Shown: piece by piece, positions 45,101 to 55,000 of the stretch
How the letters are laid out: each line of letters begins with the position of its first letter
How positions within the stretch are numbered: the first letter of the stretch is position 1
Assembly: GCA_042219835.1 (NCBI GenBank)
Contig: JBHJMN010000009.1
Coordinates: forward strand, 62,001 to 126,000
DNA from: Paenibacillus_G elgii_A
GTDB taxonomy: Bacteria; Bacillota; Bacilli; Paenibacillales; NBRC-103111
Length of the DNA stretch: 64,000 bases
Direction of reading: 5' to 3'
Notes under the pieces: generated by a model
The model's input: the letters and a program-made list of their open reading frames with translations, nothing else
What the model was told of the DNA's origin: nothing
Databases searched by the model: none
Position numbers and translations under genes: made by a program

Positions 45101-46062
45101 TGCCCGAGCTGCAGCCGGATACGGACAGGAATCGTATTGAGGAAGAGCCCCACCATCTCTTCGATCCCCTTCACCTCGGCAGGTCTTCCCGACACGACGG
45201 AGCCGAACACGACATCGTCGCTCTGCGTGTACTGCCGGAGCACAATTGCCCATGCCGCCTGAAACACGGAATTGATCGTCGCCTGACACGCTCCGGCGAG
45301 ACGCTGCAGCCGGTCCAGCCGGGCTTGGCCCAGCTCCGCGTGGACGCTCATGAGCACAGACTTAACGGCTGGCTTACCTGCAGAGCCCGAAGCGGAAGTG
45401 TGGGCCTGCTTGATCACAGGAAAGCCGCCCCGGGACCGCTCCAATCCGGCCAACGTCTTTTGCCAATACGCGATCCCCGCTTCCTTATCTTGTCTCTCCA
45501 GCCACTCCAGATAATGACTGTAAGGGGACGCTTCCACGGTCACAGGCTCCCGCTTGTCTTGCAGCAGGCGGTAATTGTCCAGCAGCTCCCGGAACAGCCG
45601 GCCGAACGACCAGCCGTCCAAAATAATATGGTGATTGCACCAGATCCAGCGGTACTCTTGCGGACTTGTCCGAAACACGGCCATTCGGACGAGAAGTTCT
45701 TTGGCGAGGTCGAAGCCCTGCGCTTTGTTGGCCTGCTTCCACTGGCGCAGATACGCCTCCTGCGATTCCTTCGCCAGCTCCGACACGTCTTCGAAGTGCA
45801 GCCGGAACTTCCGTTCCTTCATCACCACCTGCAGCGGACGCGGTAAATGCTCGTGAACGAATACCGTTCTCAGGATATCGTAGCGCTTCACGAGGGCGTT
45901 CATGCTTTGCTCCAGCAGGGAGACGTCGAGCTCTCCCCGCAGCACCGCCTCGATCTGCACAAAAGACAGCCGGGACTCCTTATCCGAGAGCCAGAAATAA
46001 TACATCCCTTCTTGCGATGGAGCCAGCGGGTAGATTTTTTTAATTTTGTCCTTTGGATTCAT
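42184..46062 (-). CDS. NRPS module C-A-T-TE (termination module)
   Basis: Adds the last amino acid and releases the product. The 1292 residues hold a condensation domain (about 8-450, HHIILDG at 144-150), an adenylation domain (about 475-960, YVIYTSGTTGKPKGVLIEH, TGD-type YRSGDLARWLPDGRLEY, Lys in SSNGKID), a carrier domain (FFEAGGSSLHAML, about 1010) and a type I thioesterase (about 1070-1285) with Ser in FLGYSAGGNLA and His in GGHERML. Eight-to-ten residue code read by alignment to PheA: D A S D T G E I V K; I cannot assign an amino acid. Its C domain follows an E domain, so it should accept a D-residue donor. Ends the operon. Confidence 0.95.
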   Translation of the reverse strand: MNPKDKIKKIYPLAPSQEGMYYFWLSDKESRLSFVQIEAVLRGELDVSLLEQSMNALVKRYDILRTVFVHEHLPRPLQVVMKERKFRLHFEDVSELAKESQEAYLRQWKQANKAQGFDLAKELLVRMAVFRTSPQEYRWIWCNHHIILDGWSFGRLFRELLDNYRLLQDKREPVTVEASPYSHYLEWLERQDKEAGIAYWQKTLAGLERSRGGFPVIKQAHTSASGSAGKPAVKSVLMSVHAELGQARLDRLQRLAGACQATINSVFQAAWAIVLRQYTQSDDVVFGSVVSGRPAEVKGIEEMVGLFLNTIPVRIRLQLGQTFAECLKQVQRQLLESKAYDFVPLQEMNQATDVKHRLLDHLMIFENFPLDRRYVDNVESKEGLGFEFADFCAAEETQQFNVYVYPQEAAVKFNFNASLYEPWLMEQLKDQFIGVLDQIMADENIPVGRIEVLTPGDKKKLLGGGFQSVRYEQVDRTLHACFADQVRKTPDHPALICGARTLTYRELHERSNQLAHMLRSRGVQPDDRIGLRAERSVEMFAGILGILKAGAAFVPIPPDYPADRQAYMIADSGMKLLLTTSPLGEISFAGECIDLRDRELDRANREELLSLSSSRHLAYVIYTSGTTGKPKGVLIEHQGVVNTVLARRAEYPFDGTARVLQLYSYAFDAFLSCMFTPLLSGSTVVLATDEEARNPLALRDHIRDRQVTHLDCVPSVYTALVECLGEEDARSLRVVTLGGERLPAKLVKRSRERFPHIELVDEYGPTENSIVTTLERNVAPDRPLSIGKPLPNTRVYVLNDDHGLVPIGMKGELWIAGRGLARGYLNLPERTAASFTADPFYPGERMYRSGDLARWLPDGRLEYMGRKDEQVKIRGYRIELGEIESVLRSHERLNDAAVTAWDGASGDTVLCAYYASAAPVSAEELKVFVAARLPAFMAPSHYTELSEMPLSSNGKIDRGALPQPDVTARESSEAKVQAAPSNPWEQRLAVVCREILDRAEIGVTDDFFEAGGSSLHAMLLVSRVQHDYWAELPLHVILESSTIRGMAAFLMDNSKAEPLPIIRLNKKDRRKTLFCFPPMGGLGIAYYEFAKQMDDCTIYALDYIDHPDRMERYVKLISAAQREGDYTFLGYSAGGNLAFEVTKAMEAAGYRVSDVIMLDAYRKTEPVTDDALQKMWERFIATPAIREFYKNFRINKQDLERLKQYLFYIYLLDNIGTVQADLHVVHSSQPEDELHHPPVDGAEQQYWNWQGATSGRVAYYQGVGGHERMLEPEHMQVNVGMIKGILGSAVLW

Positions 46063-46097
46063 AGGCAGTTCCTCCTGTAGCGCCGCAGCCGGAGAGG

Positions 46098-49000
46098 CTA
46101 CTCGATCGTATCGACTAAGTCATGCAGCTGATCCAGCTCTTGCAGCGTCAGCCGGTTGTAGCCCAAGTCGCTGGGCGTGGCTTCGGCCGCAGTCTGCTCC
46201 CCGCAGTGGCGGATGAGGTCCAGCAGACGGTTTTGGAGCTTGTCCAGCAAAGCGGCGATCGTGTCGTGACGGTAATGCGTGCGGTTGTAATCCATCGCGA
46301 TGTGAAGACGCCGATCCTGCACATAGCCCGTGATGAAGAGCGAAGCCATTCGCTCGGCTTCCGGGCTTATCGGACGGCCGACCGGCCACGGCGACGGACC
46401 GAACCACCGATTGCGCAGATCAGTATCGATCTGACCAAGGTAGTTGAAGCAGATGTCCGGCTGCTGCGTGAACGTCAAGCCCGGCAAGCTTTCCCGGGGC
46501 GTGATATATTTCAACAAGCCGTAGCCGATCCCGTGATTCGGCAGCTGCCGCAAATGCTCTTTGACCGATTTGATCTGGTAACCCAAATCATCCGTGTGCT
46601 CCATCGGCAGCACGACCGGAAACTGCGACGTAAACCAGCCGACCGTGCGGGTAATGTTCATATTCTTGATGACGCTTTCCCGGCCGTGCCCTTCCAGATG
46701 GATCATGATCCGGTTCGTGTTCATCCATTCCTTCAAGGTCAGGCCCAAGGCGGTCAGCAAAATATCGTTGATTTCCGTATTGTAAGCGCGGTGGACTTGC
46801 TTCAGCAGCCGCTCCGTTTCCTCCGGAGGCAGCGTGATCATCACTTGAGCCTCGTCCTTCACCCAGTCGCCCGTAGCCTCAAAGTCCCTTGGCACAGGCA
46901 CGCACGGCGTACTCTCGACGGCCGCCCAATAATCGGCCTCGCGCAGCACTTCGCCGCTCCGGGCGTACTGTTGTAAAGCTTCCCCCCAAGCTTGGAACGA
47001 ATGCGTTTTGGGCGGCATGACGATGTCCCCGTGGTTCAGCGCCTGCCCGTAAGCTGCTTCCAAATCTTCCAGCACAATTCGCAACGACACCCAATCCATC
47101 ACCAAGTGGTGAGCGACGAGCAGCAGATGATCGCCCTGCGGCGTCCGGAACAAGGCAGTCTTCATCAGAGGGCCGTTCGCCAGATCGATGCTCTCGTGCA
47201 GCCGGTTGGCGTGCGCCAGAACGGCCGATTCCATCGAATCGCCGCCGTCCGGAGCCACGACCTCGAAACCGATCAGCGGCTGCTCCGCCGGTCCCCGGTT
47301 ATACAGCTGCTTGCGGCCCCCTTCGTCCCTCACCACGGACCGCAGCACGTCATGATGCTCGGCCAGCTTTTCCAGCGCCCGCTTCAAGGCGGTTTCGTCC
47401 AAAGCAGTCTCCGAATGCAGCATCACCGCCGAATTCCAATGGGCCGAAGAAGCGAAGTTACGGTCAAAAAACCACTGTACGATCGGCGTTTCCGCTATCG
47501 GTCCTTCCACGGCGTCCTGCGAGATCTGCACCTGCCCGTCAGCCGGCTTGAGATCGAAGCAAAGCTCCTTCAGCACCGGGGTCAAAAATATGTTCTTCAT
47601 CTCAAGGTCCCAGCCTCTGCGGTACAATCTCGATGCGATCTGGATCGCCTTGATGGAATCTCCTCCCATATGGAAAAAGTTATCTTCACGCCCGACCGTT
47701 TCTGCTCCCAGCACCTCTTGCCACACGGAAGCCATCAGCTCTTCCAGCTCGCCTTCCGGGGGAACGAACTCCGCTGCCGGGCCGCCGATCGCCGAAGGCT
47801 CCGGGAGCCGCTTGCGGTCCAGTTTGCCGCTGGACGTCAGCGGAAAAGCGTCCAGCCTCACGTAATAAGCCGGGATCATGTAAGCAGGCAGCCGATTCAA
47901 CAGCAGCGCGCGCAGCTCCGCGGTATCCAAATCCCGATCCGCGACGTAATAGGCGCAGAGGGCTTTGCCGGATGCAGATGCGGAGGCGGACGCGACCTGC
48001 CGGGCCAGAACGGCGGCTTCTTTGACCGCCGGATGCCCGTTCAACGCGGCTTCGATTTCTCCCATTTCGATCCGGATGCCGTTCAGCTTCACTTGATCGT
48101 CTCGACGCCCAAGGTACTCGACGCTTCCGTCCGGCAGCCGGCAGCCGTAATCCCCCGTCCGGTACATGACCTCGCCCGGCCGGAACGGATGGTTCACGAA
48201 ACGCTCGGCGGTCAGCTCCGGATTGTTGCGGTAGCCCCGGGCCAGACACGCTCCGCTGATATACATTTCCCCGCGCACGCCAACCGGCACGGGCTGCAAG
48301 CTCTCGTCCAAAATATACATTTGCGTGTTGGCGATAGGAAGCCCGATACAAGCGGATAGACTGTCCGTATCGAATTCGTGAGCCGTCGCGAAAATCGTTG
48401 CCTCCGTCGGGCCGTACAGGTTCAGCAAACGTCTGGAATCCGACAGCCACGCTCGAATGTCGAGCGTGCACGCTTCCCCGCCCGATCCCACGGTACGCAG
48501 CGAATCGGGCAGCCGCTCCGGGGTGAGCGTGGACAAGACGGACGGCGTCAGCACCATCGCCGTAATCCGCTGCTCCTCCAGAAACCGGTGCAGCGCCTCG
48601 CCTCCCGCCGTCGCTTCCGGGCTGACGAGGCAGAGTGCCGCACCCGAAGCGAGCGTCGCGAAAATCTCCAATACCGACGTATCGAACGTCGTCGACGCAT
48701 ACTGCAGCATCCGGCCGCCTTTGGACAAGCCGAACAGCCCGATCGCCGCTTCCACCGCGTTGCAGACGCTGCGATGTTCGATCGCTACCGACTTCGGCTT
48801 GCCCGTCGATCCCGACGTATACATCACGTAGGCCAGATCGCCCGCATCCGCTTCGATGCGCGGATTGTCCGCATGTTCCTCCGAAATCGATTGCCATGTG
48901 CCGCCGTCAAGCACGAGCTTGTGACGCACCGCAGAGACCGACTCCGCCCCCGCGTCCGCCAGCTTAGGCTGAATCAGCAGGACTTCGATTCCCGAATCCT

Positions 49001-50801
49001 CGATCATGGTGCGAATCCGCTCGGCCGGATAAGCCGGATCGATGGCGACGTACGCGCCTCCAGCCTTTAGAATACCGAGCAGCCCGACGACCGTTTCAAG
49101 CGAGCGCTCCATCATCAAACCGACAGCCGCTTCCTTCCCGACTCCCCGCTTCCGCAAAGCGTGAGCGACCTGATTCGCGCGCCGGTTCAGCTCCCGGTAC
49201 GTCATGGACTGGCCGCCGCACACGACGGCCGGATCGTCCGGCGTAAGCTCGGCCTGTCTCTCGAACAGATGATGAATGCACGAATCGTCCGGGAACGGCT
49301 GCGCCGTCTCGTTCCACCCGTCAATGAGCTGGTGCCGCTCTTCGTCCGACAGCATCGCCAGCTCGTGAAGGGATTGCTGCGGATCGCGCACGATGCTGTG
49401 CAGCAGAGCTTCCCAGTGCCGGCTCATGCGCTCGAACGTCTCCCGGCGGAATAAATCCGGGGAATATTCGAGAAAGCCATCCAGCCCGTCTTCCGTTTCG
49501 GTTAAGCCGATAGTGATATCGTACTTTGCCGTCTCCCCGTCGATCATCTCAATCTCCGCTTCCAGCTCAGGGAGCGCGAACTTCTCCTCCGGCACGTCCA
49601 CATACACGAATACCGCCTGCACCAGCGGGTTGCGGCTCGGATCGATCGGAACCCGCAGCTCGTCCAGCAGCAGACCGACCGGCAGCTCCTGATGCTTGTA
49701 GACCTCCCTGGCGGTATCGCGCACCTGCCGCAGCAGGTCGATAAAGCTCATCTCTCCCGACATGTGCGAACGCAGCGTACCCATGGTCAGAAAGTACCCC
49801 ATCACTTTTTCCATCTCGATCCGGCTGCGGTTGGCGAGCGGAGTCCCGACCAGAATGTCGGCTTGCCCGGTATACCGGTAGAGCAGCGCCTTGAACGCCG
49901 CCATCACGATCATGAAGGCCGAAGCGTTTTCCCGCTTGGCGATCGCCTTCAGTCCGTCCAAAGTCTCCTTCGACGACCGAAGGAAGACGCGCGCCCCCCG
50001 GTAAGTTATCGCGGGCGGCCGGGGGAAGTCCGTATGGATGTCGAGAACATACTCGCAATCCTTCAGCTGCTCCTTCCAAAAGGCGAGCAGCTTCTCCCGG
50101 GTCTTGCCCTGCAAGTAATTCCGCTGCCATTCGGCATAATCCGCGTACTGGATCGGCAGCTCCGGGAGCTCGGCCGGAACGCCTGCAAGCGCCGCCTTGT
50201 AATGTGCCATCAGCTCTTCGAAGAAGATCGAGAAGGTGAGCCGGTCGATGACAATGTGATGGATGGTCAAGACGAGCGTCGATTCCGTATCCGACAGCGT
50301 AAACAGCTTGAAGCGGATCAGCGGCCCTTTTTCCAGATCGAACAATTGCTGAACCTCTTCGCGCATAAGCTGCTGGGCGACGGCTTCCCGCTCCTCCTCG
50401 GGAATATCCCGCAGGTCCGCCACGGGGACGCTGACGCGGAGCTCGGGCAGCACGGACTGCACGGGATCGACGCGCCCGAATACGGTCCGCCAAGCCTCGT
50501 GGCGCTTGACGATTTCGTTGATGCCGTACTCCAGCGCCCCATGATGCAGCTTCCCTCTCAAACGGGCGGCCCCGTACACGTTGTACGCGTGCGATTCGGG
50601 GTGCATCCGGTGAAAGAACCAGAGCCGCTCCTGATCGAAGGAAAGCGGGCTTCGGCCCGTATGGTTCCGCCGGGGGATGGCTGCGGCTGCCGGATTCGGG
50701 TTTAGCTGCTGCGCATTCAAGTTTTGTTGCTTGAGCCGCTTTTCGAACAGCGCCCGCTGCTCCGGCGTCAGCGATTGGATACGATCGGTCAGATTCTTCA
50801 T
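46098..50801 (-). CDS. NRPS module C-A-T-E (adds a D-amino acid)
   Basis: 1567 residues. N-terminal helix SLTPEQRALFEKRLKQQN (10-27) followed by a condensation domain (about 50-480) in which the HHxxxDG motif reads HHIVIDR (181-187), Arg for Gly. Adenylation domain about 500-990 (YVMYTSGSTGKPKSVAIEH, Lys in TSSGKLDRK), carrier domain FFHMGGDSIKAIQIASR (about 1050), and epimerization domain (about 1110-1545) with HHLVMDWVSL, EGHGRES and VGWFTSQFPV. Code read by alignment: D T L V G G L I F K; substrate unassigned. The start codon overlaps the monooxygenase stop by 4 bp (ATGA), so the genes are coupled. Confidence 0.95.
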   Translation of the reverse strand: MKNLTDRIQSLTPEQRALFEKRLKQQNLNAQQLNPNPAAAAIPRRNHTGRSPLSFDQERLWFFHRMHPESHAYNVYGAARLRGKLHHGALEYGINEIVKRHEAWRTVFGRVDPVQSVLPELRVSVPVADLRDIPEEEREAVAQQLMREEVQQLFDLEKGPLIRFKLFTLSDTESTLVLTIHHIVIDRLTFSIFFEELMAHYKAALAGVPAELPELPIQYADYAEWQRNYLQGKTREKLLAFWKEQLKDCEYVLDIHTDFPRPPAITYRGARVFLRSSKETLDGLKAIAKRENASAFMIVMAAFKALLYRYTGQADILVGTPLANRSRIEMEKVMGYFLTMGTLRSHMSGEMSFIDLLRQVRDTAREVYKHQELPVGLLLDELRVPIDPSRNPLVQAVFVYVDVPEEKFALPELEAEIEMIDGETAKYDITIGLTETEDGLDGFLEYSPDLFRRETFERMSRHWEALLHSIVRDPQQSLHELAMLSDEERHQLIDGWNETAQPFPDDSCIHHLFERQAELTPDDPAVVCGGQSMTYRELNRRANQVAHALRKRGVGKEAAVGLMMERSLETVVGLLGILKAGGAYVAIDPAYPAERIRTMIEDSGIEVLLIQPKLADAGAESVSAVRHKLVLDGGTWQSISEEHADNPRIEADAGDLAYVMYTSGSTGKPKSVAIEHRSVCNAVEAAIGLFGLSKGGRMLQYASTTFDTSVLEIFATLASGAALCLVSPEATAGGEALHRFLEEQRITAMVLTPSVLSTLTPERLPDSLRTVGSGGEACTLDIRAWLSDSRRLLNLYGPTEATIFATAHEFDTDSLSACIGLPIANTQMYILDESLQPVPVGVRGEMYISGACLARGYRNNPELTAERFVNHPFRPGEVMYRTGDYGCRLPDGSVEYLGRRDDQVKLNGIRIEMGEIEAALNGHPAVKEAAVLARQVASASASASGKALCAYYVADRDLDTAELRALLLNRLPAYMIPAYYVRLDAFPLTSSGKLDRKRLPEPSAIGGPAAEFVPPEGELEELMASVWQEVLGAETVGREDNFFHMGGDSIKAIQIASRLYRRGWDLEMKNIFLTPVLKELCFDLKPADGQVQISQDAVEGPIAETPIVQWFFDRNFASSAHWNSAVMLHSETALDETALKRALEKLAEHHDVLRSVVRDEGGRKQLYNRGPAEQPLIGFEVVAPDGGDSMESAVLAHANRLHESIDLANGPLMKTALFRTPQGDHLLLVAHHLVMDWVSLRIVLEDLEAAYGQALNHGDIVMPPKTHSFQAWGEALQQYARSGEVLREADYWAAVESTPCVPVPRDFEATGDWVKDEAQVMITLPPEETERLLKQVHRAYNTEINDILLTALGLTLKEWMNTNRIMIHLEGHGRESVIKNMNITRTVGWFTSQFPVVLPMEHTDDLGYQIKSVKEHLRQLPNHGIGYGLLKYITPRESLPGLTFTQQPDICFNYLGQIDTDLRNRWFGPSPWPVGRPISPEAERMASLFITGYVQDRRLHIAMDYNRTHYRHDTIAALLDKLQNRLLDLIRHCGEQTAAEATPSDLGYNRLTLQELDQLHDLVDTIE

Positions 50802-52036
50802 GGGATCAGCTCCTTGTCATAGGCGAATTTCCGCTGCAAATCGGATAATAATTCCAAGCTTTCCATCACCGTCTCCCGGTCCACGCCAAAATCGATCAGG
50901 CAGGCAATCTCCCCAACGCCGATGTCGCGGAGCGTCTCCACCAGCTTCGCGCACTTGTCCGGCGTTCCAAGCAGGGAGCTTTCGCGGTAATACTTGTCGA
51001 AGGCGCGGGACACAATCGCCTCGAAGTCTGCGTCGGTCATGCCGTCGTAGTCGGCGAGAATTTGCCTTTGCTGGCTTAAAAAGGTCTTGAGATATGCCTT
51101 CAGCGGCCGCTCCACCTTCGCCCGGACCGCTTCATCGTTCTCCCCGAGGCAGGTATGGAGCATGACCGCGACCTTTTTCGTTTGCGGATCGTAGCCATGC
51201 CCGATTAGCGCTTCGCGGTACCGCTCGATCTTGCCCTCCAGCTCCGCAAAGCCGTTCCCAAGAATGCCGGTCAGGATGCCCGCTCCGATCTCGGCGGCCT
51301 GACGGTACGTCTCCTCGTTCCCGTTCGTGGCGATCCACAGGTTCAGCTCGCTTTGGATCGGCCGGGGCAGCGTCTTAATTCGGTGCACCGCTCCGCTGGC
51401 ATCGGTAAAAGGAACCGCCTCCCCGCTCCATAGTGCCCGAACCTGTTCGACGGACTTGAACAGCTCTTCCTTGCGATGGACATAATAGTCCGGGTCCTGC
51501 CCCGGCGCGAGGATAAAATCGGCGGGATGCCAGCCCGTGGCAAAAGCGACCGACACGCGCCCGTCCGACAGGTTGTCCACGACCGACCATTCCTCCACGA
51601 ACCGGACCGGGTGGTGCAGCGGGAGCACCACGCTTCCCGCCCGCAGCTCGACCCGCTCGGTGACCGCCGCCAGCGCCGCGCTGAGTACCGAAGGATTCGG
51701 GTACAGCCCGCCGAACTCCTCGAAATGCCGCTCCGGCGTCCACACCGCCTTAAACCCGTGCCGGTCCGCAAACGCCGCGCATTCCATCAACAGCCCGTAT
51801 TTATGGCGGTCCGTAGTCGAGCCGTCGCCGGAGAAGAAAAACAGACTAAAATCCATAGCCGCCTCGCTGCGCCTGCGCTTCGGGACAAAAACCGCTTCTG
51901 CCGCAGCCTGTCCGTGCCCGGGCTTCGCGCCGTTTGCCGGATCCGGCGCCGCGATCCCTTGCTGCTTGAGACGCCGCTCCAGCAGCGCCCGCTGCTCCGG
52001 CGACAGTGCCGCCAGCCGCTCGTGAATGTCGCTCAT
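50798..52036 (-). CDS. Natural-product FMN-dependent luciferase-like monooxygenase (MupA/Atu3671 type)
   Basis: Free-standing flavin monooxygenase of 412 residues, the kind found as domains or separate proteins in NRPS/PKS assembly lines. Core motifs are MDFSLFFFSGD, AVWTPERHFEEFGGLYPNPS, VVLPLHHPVRFVEEWSVVDN and SVAFATGWHPADF. It probably oxygenates a carrier-bound intermediate (hydroxylation or insertion); the reaction cannot be told. Residues 6-26 (ERLAALSPEQRALLERRLKQ) match the N-terminal helix of the following NRPS, so both may dock to the same upstream partner. It lies 12 bp after the PKS gene and overlaps the NRPS gene by 4 bp. Confidence 0.93.
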   Translation of the reverse strand: MSDIHERLAALSPEQRALLERRLKQQGIAAPDPANGAKPGHGQAAAEAVFVPKRRRSEAAMDFSLFFFSGDGSTTDRHKYGLLMECAAFADRHGFKAVWTPERHFEEFGGLYPNPSVLSAALAAVTERVELRAGSVVLPLHHPVRFVEEWSVVDNLSDGRVSVAFATGWHPADFILAPGQDPDYYVHRKEELFKSVEQVRALWSGEAVPFTDASGAVHRIKTLPRPIQSELNLWIATNGNEETYRQAAEIGAGILTGILGNGFAELEGKIERYREALIGHGYDPQTKKVAVMLHTCLGENDEAVRAKVERPLKAYLKTFLSQQRQILADYDGMTDADFEAIVSRAFDKYYRESSLLGTPDKCAKLVETLRDIGVGEIACLIDFGVDRETVMESLELLSDLQRKFAYDKELIP

Positions 52037-52048
52037 TTCCTCATCTCC

Positions 52049-55000
52049 TTACCCTTCGCGGCTTAATAGCTGCATCAGCTCATCCTGCGGCAAATTTTCG
52101 ATTTCGCTGAGCAAGCGTTCGATTTCGTCCAGCTCCTCCGGCTTAACCTGCGTCTGCGCAATCGACTCGGCCAGCTCGGCAATCGTCGGCGATTGGAAAA
52201 TAACATCCATCGGGATATCGCCGTGAAACGCTTGCCGCAGCCGGGCAACAAGCTGGATCGAGAGCAGCGAATTGCCGCCCAGATCAAAGAAGCTCTGCCG
52301 TCTGCCGATGCCCGGAATCCCGAACAGCGTCTCCCAGATGGCCGCGATCTTTTGCTCCGTCTCGTTTTGCGGCGGCTCTTGAGACGGTTCGCCATCCAGA
52401 TAAACCGCATCTGCCCGGCTATTTCGGCTATTCGAGGCAGCGTGGCCTGAAGCGTTCAGCCATCCGCTGCCCGCCGCATCGTGAATGCTTTGCGTGGACA
52501 CGACGGCTTGGGACAGGCCGCTGGCCGCAACGCGCCGGATCGCCTCCAACCCCTCCGCTCCGGTAATACCGAATACCGCCTGCATTTGGAGCATGTGCTC
52601 CTTGACGTCCGCCGGGAGCTCCGTCTGCTTCCGGACCCAGACGTCGTCCTGCCACATGCCCCAGTTCACGGCGACGGTTCGGCCTCCGGCGGCCACATGC
52701 CACTTGGCGAACGCATCGACAAAATGATGGGACGCACACTGATCCATCAGTCCGACGCCGCCGGTGAACGAGATCGTGCGCGAGAACACGATCATCAGCT
52801 CCAGCGGATGGGAGCGAAGCAGCGATTCCAAGATGAGCAGCCCCAGCGCCTGAGGCGCAATGACCCGTTCGGACCGCTCCCGGTCGCCCAACTGGATCAA
52901 GCCTGAGCCGTACGGCTCCTGGGCGAACAGCACGCCGTGAATCGCGCCGAACCGCCGCTCCGCTTGTCGTACAACCTCCCGCAGCCCGGCTTCATCCGCT
53001 AGATCGGCGCTGGCGTAGAGCAGAGGCGTTCCGTTTTGCTCCAGCGCGCGGATGCGCTTGATGATCTTGGCCGCATCGTCCGGCTCCCCGCTATGCAGCA
53101 AATATTGCTCCCACTCGCGGGCGTCCGGGAACGACGCATCCCCAAGCAGCACGAAAGAAACCTTCGCCGTCCGGGCGATTTCCTCGCACAGCCGCAAGCC
53201 GATTTCGCTCGTTGCCCCTGTCACCAGATACACGCCTCCGTCGCGGAAGGCGGCGTCCGCAGGATCGGCTTCCGGCAGCTTGACCGCTTCGTAGAGTTGC
53301 GTGAAGCGCTGCATCCCCCGGTACGCAACGACAAAGTCCTCTCCCCCATGCTCAATCTCCTGAAGCAGCTGCCGGATCAAGCGCCCGGAGGAAGCCGAAG
53401 TGAGATCGGCCAAGCTCACGTCGACGGCGCGCGCCCGAATCTGCGCGTACTCTTGCGGAATGACCCGCAGCGCCCCGAGCAAGGTCGCCCGCTCCGGACT
53501 CCGTACCTGCTCGTTGGCGACCCATTGCAGGCTGCCGGTCAGCGCGATCAGCTCCGTCGGCTTCGCCGCCGCCTGCATGCCGATTGTTTGGGCCAAATGC
53601 ATCAAGCTGTACAGCCCAAGCTGCTGGGAGCGGGCGTAACGCTGTGCAATAGGGACAGAAACATTCCCCTCCTCCGGTTCGGCGACGTTCCAGAGGTGAA
53701 CAACAGTATCCGGGAAGCGCTGCTGTGCCGCCAAAGCATGCAGCAGCTCCTCATAGGACCGGCCTTGTGCAGGATGGACCGTGAAGACATCCTCCTCCAC
53801 TCGCCGGAATCCGCCGCCTTCGAGCACGGCGACGACATCGTGCCCCTCGCTTTTCAAGCCCTCGCTCAAGGCTTCGGCCAGCCCATACCGGTCGTGGAAC
53901 AGCAGATACGTCCGCTTGTGCGGCGCTGCGCCCCCGGAAGCCGGAGGTTGTGGAGGCAGGAATGTTTGTTTCCATACCGGAGCGTAGAACCAGTCGGCCA
54001 TGTCCACCTGGCGCTCCTGTCCGGCTGCTGCGACCGCATCGGCAGAAGCGACGGGGACGGCTCGAACCTTTTTCTCCAAATAATAGCGGTAGCGCTCGAA
54101 CGGATATGTTAGCAAAGGCACCCGGCGGCGCGCTTTCCCCTCATGCCATGCGGCGCAATCGATGTCCGCGCCTGCGGACCACAGCTCGCCCAGCGCCTGA
54201 AGGACGCTGGCATACGCGGATTTGCCCACTGCCGCCGGGGGCAGCGCATTGACGGCCAGCGCCCCGGGTGTCGCGTTCCGGGCGGTTTGCTGCCGGACCA
54301 GCGAGGTTAAAGACTGCCCCGGACCGATCTCCAGAAAGGCTGCTCGCCCTGATTCCGACAGCAGGCGGATTCCGTCTGCGAAGCGGACGGTGTCCCGCAA
54401 ATGGCGGACCCAATACATCGGGTTAGTCGCTTGCTCGGCCGTAATCCACGTTCCCGTCACATTCGAGACGTACGGAAGCTGCGGCGCATGCAGCGCGATC
54501 CCCCGCATGACCCCGGCGAACCGTTCGAGCATCGGCTCCATCATCGTCGAATGGTAAGCGTGCGAGGTCGCCAGCCGCTTCGATACGGCGTTCTTGTGGC
54601 CGAGCGCCTGCTCCAGCTGTTCGATCGCCTCAAAGGGCCCCGATACCACGCAGGACATCGGGCCGTTCACGGCAGCCACGGACAGCTCCGGGCACGCAGC
54701 GGCCAGCAGCTCCCGCACTTCCGCTTCGGTCAGCGCGATCGCTAACATTGCCCCCCGGTCCATCTCCTGCATCAGACTTCCGCGCGCGGCAACGGCGGTC
54801 AGCGCATCGTCTACGGCCATGACTCCCGCTAAGCAAGCGGCCACATACTCACCGATGCTGTGGCCGATCATCGCCTGCGGACGAACGCCCCAAGCCTCCA
54901 ACTGCTTGGCCAAAGCATATTCGAGGACGAACAGCGCGGGCTGCGTCAGAGCAGTTAGGCGCAGCCGGGACGCCGCTTCCTCCGCTTGGGACGGCGGCGG

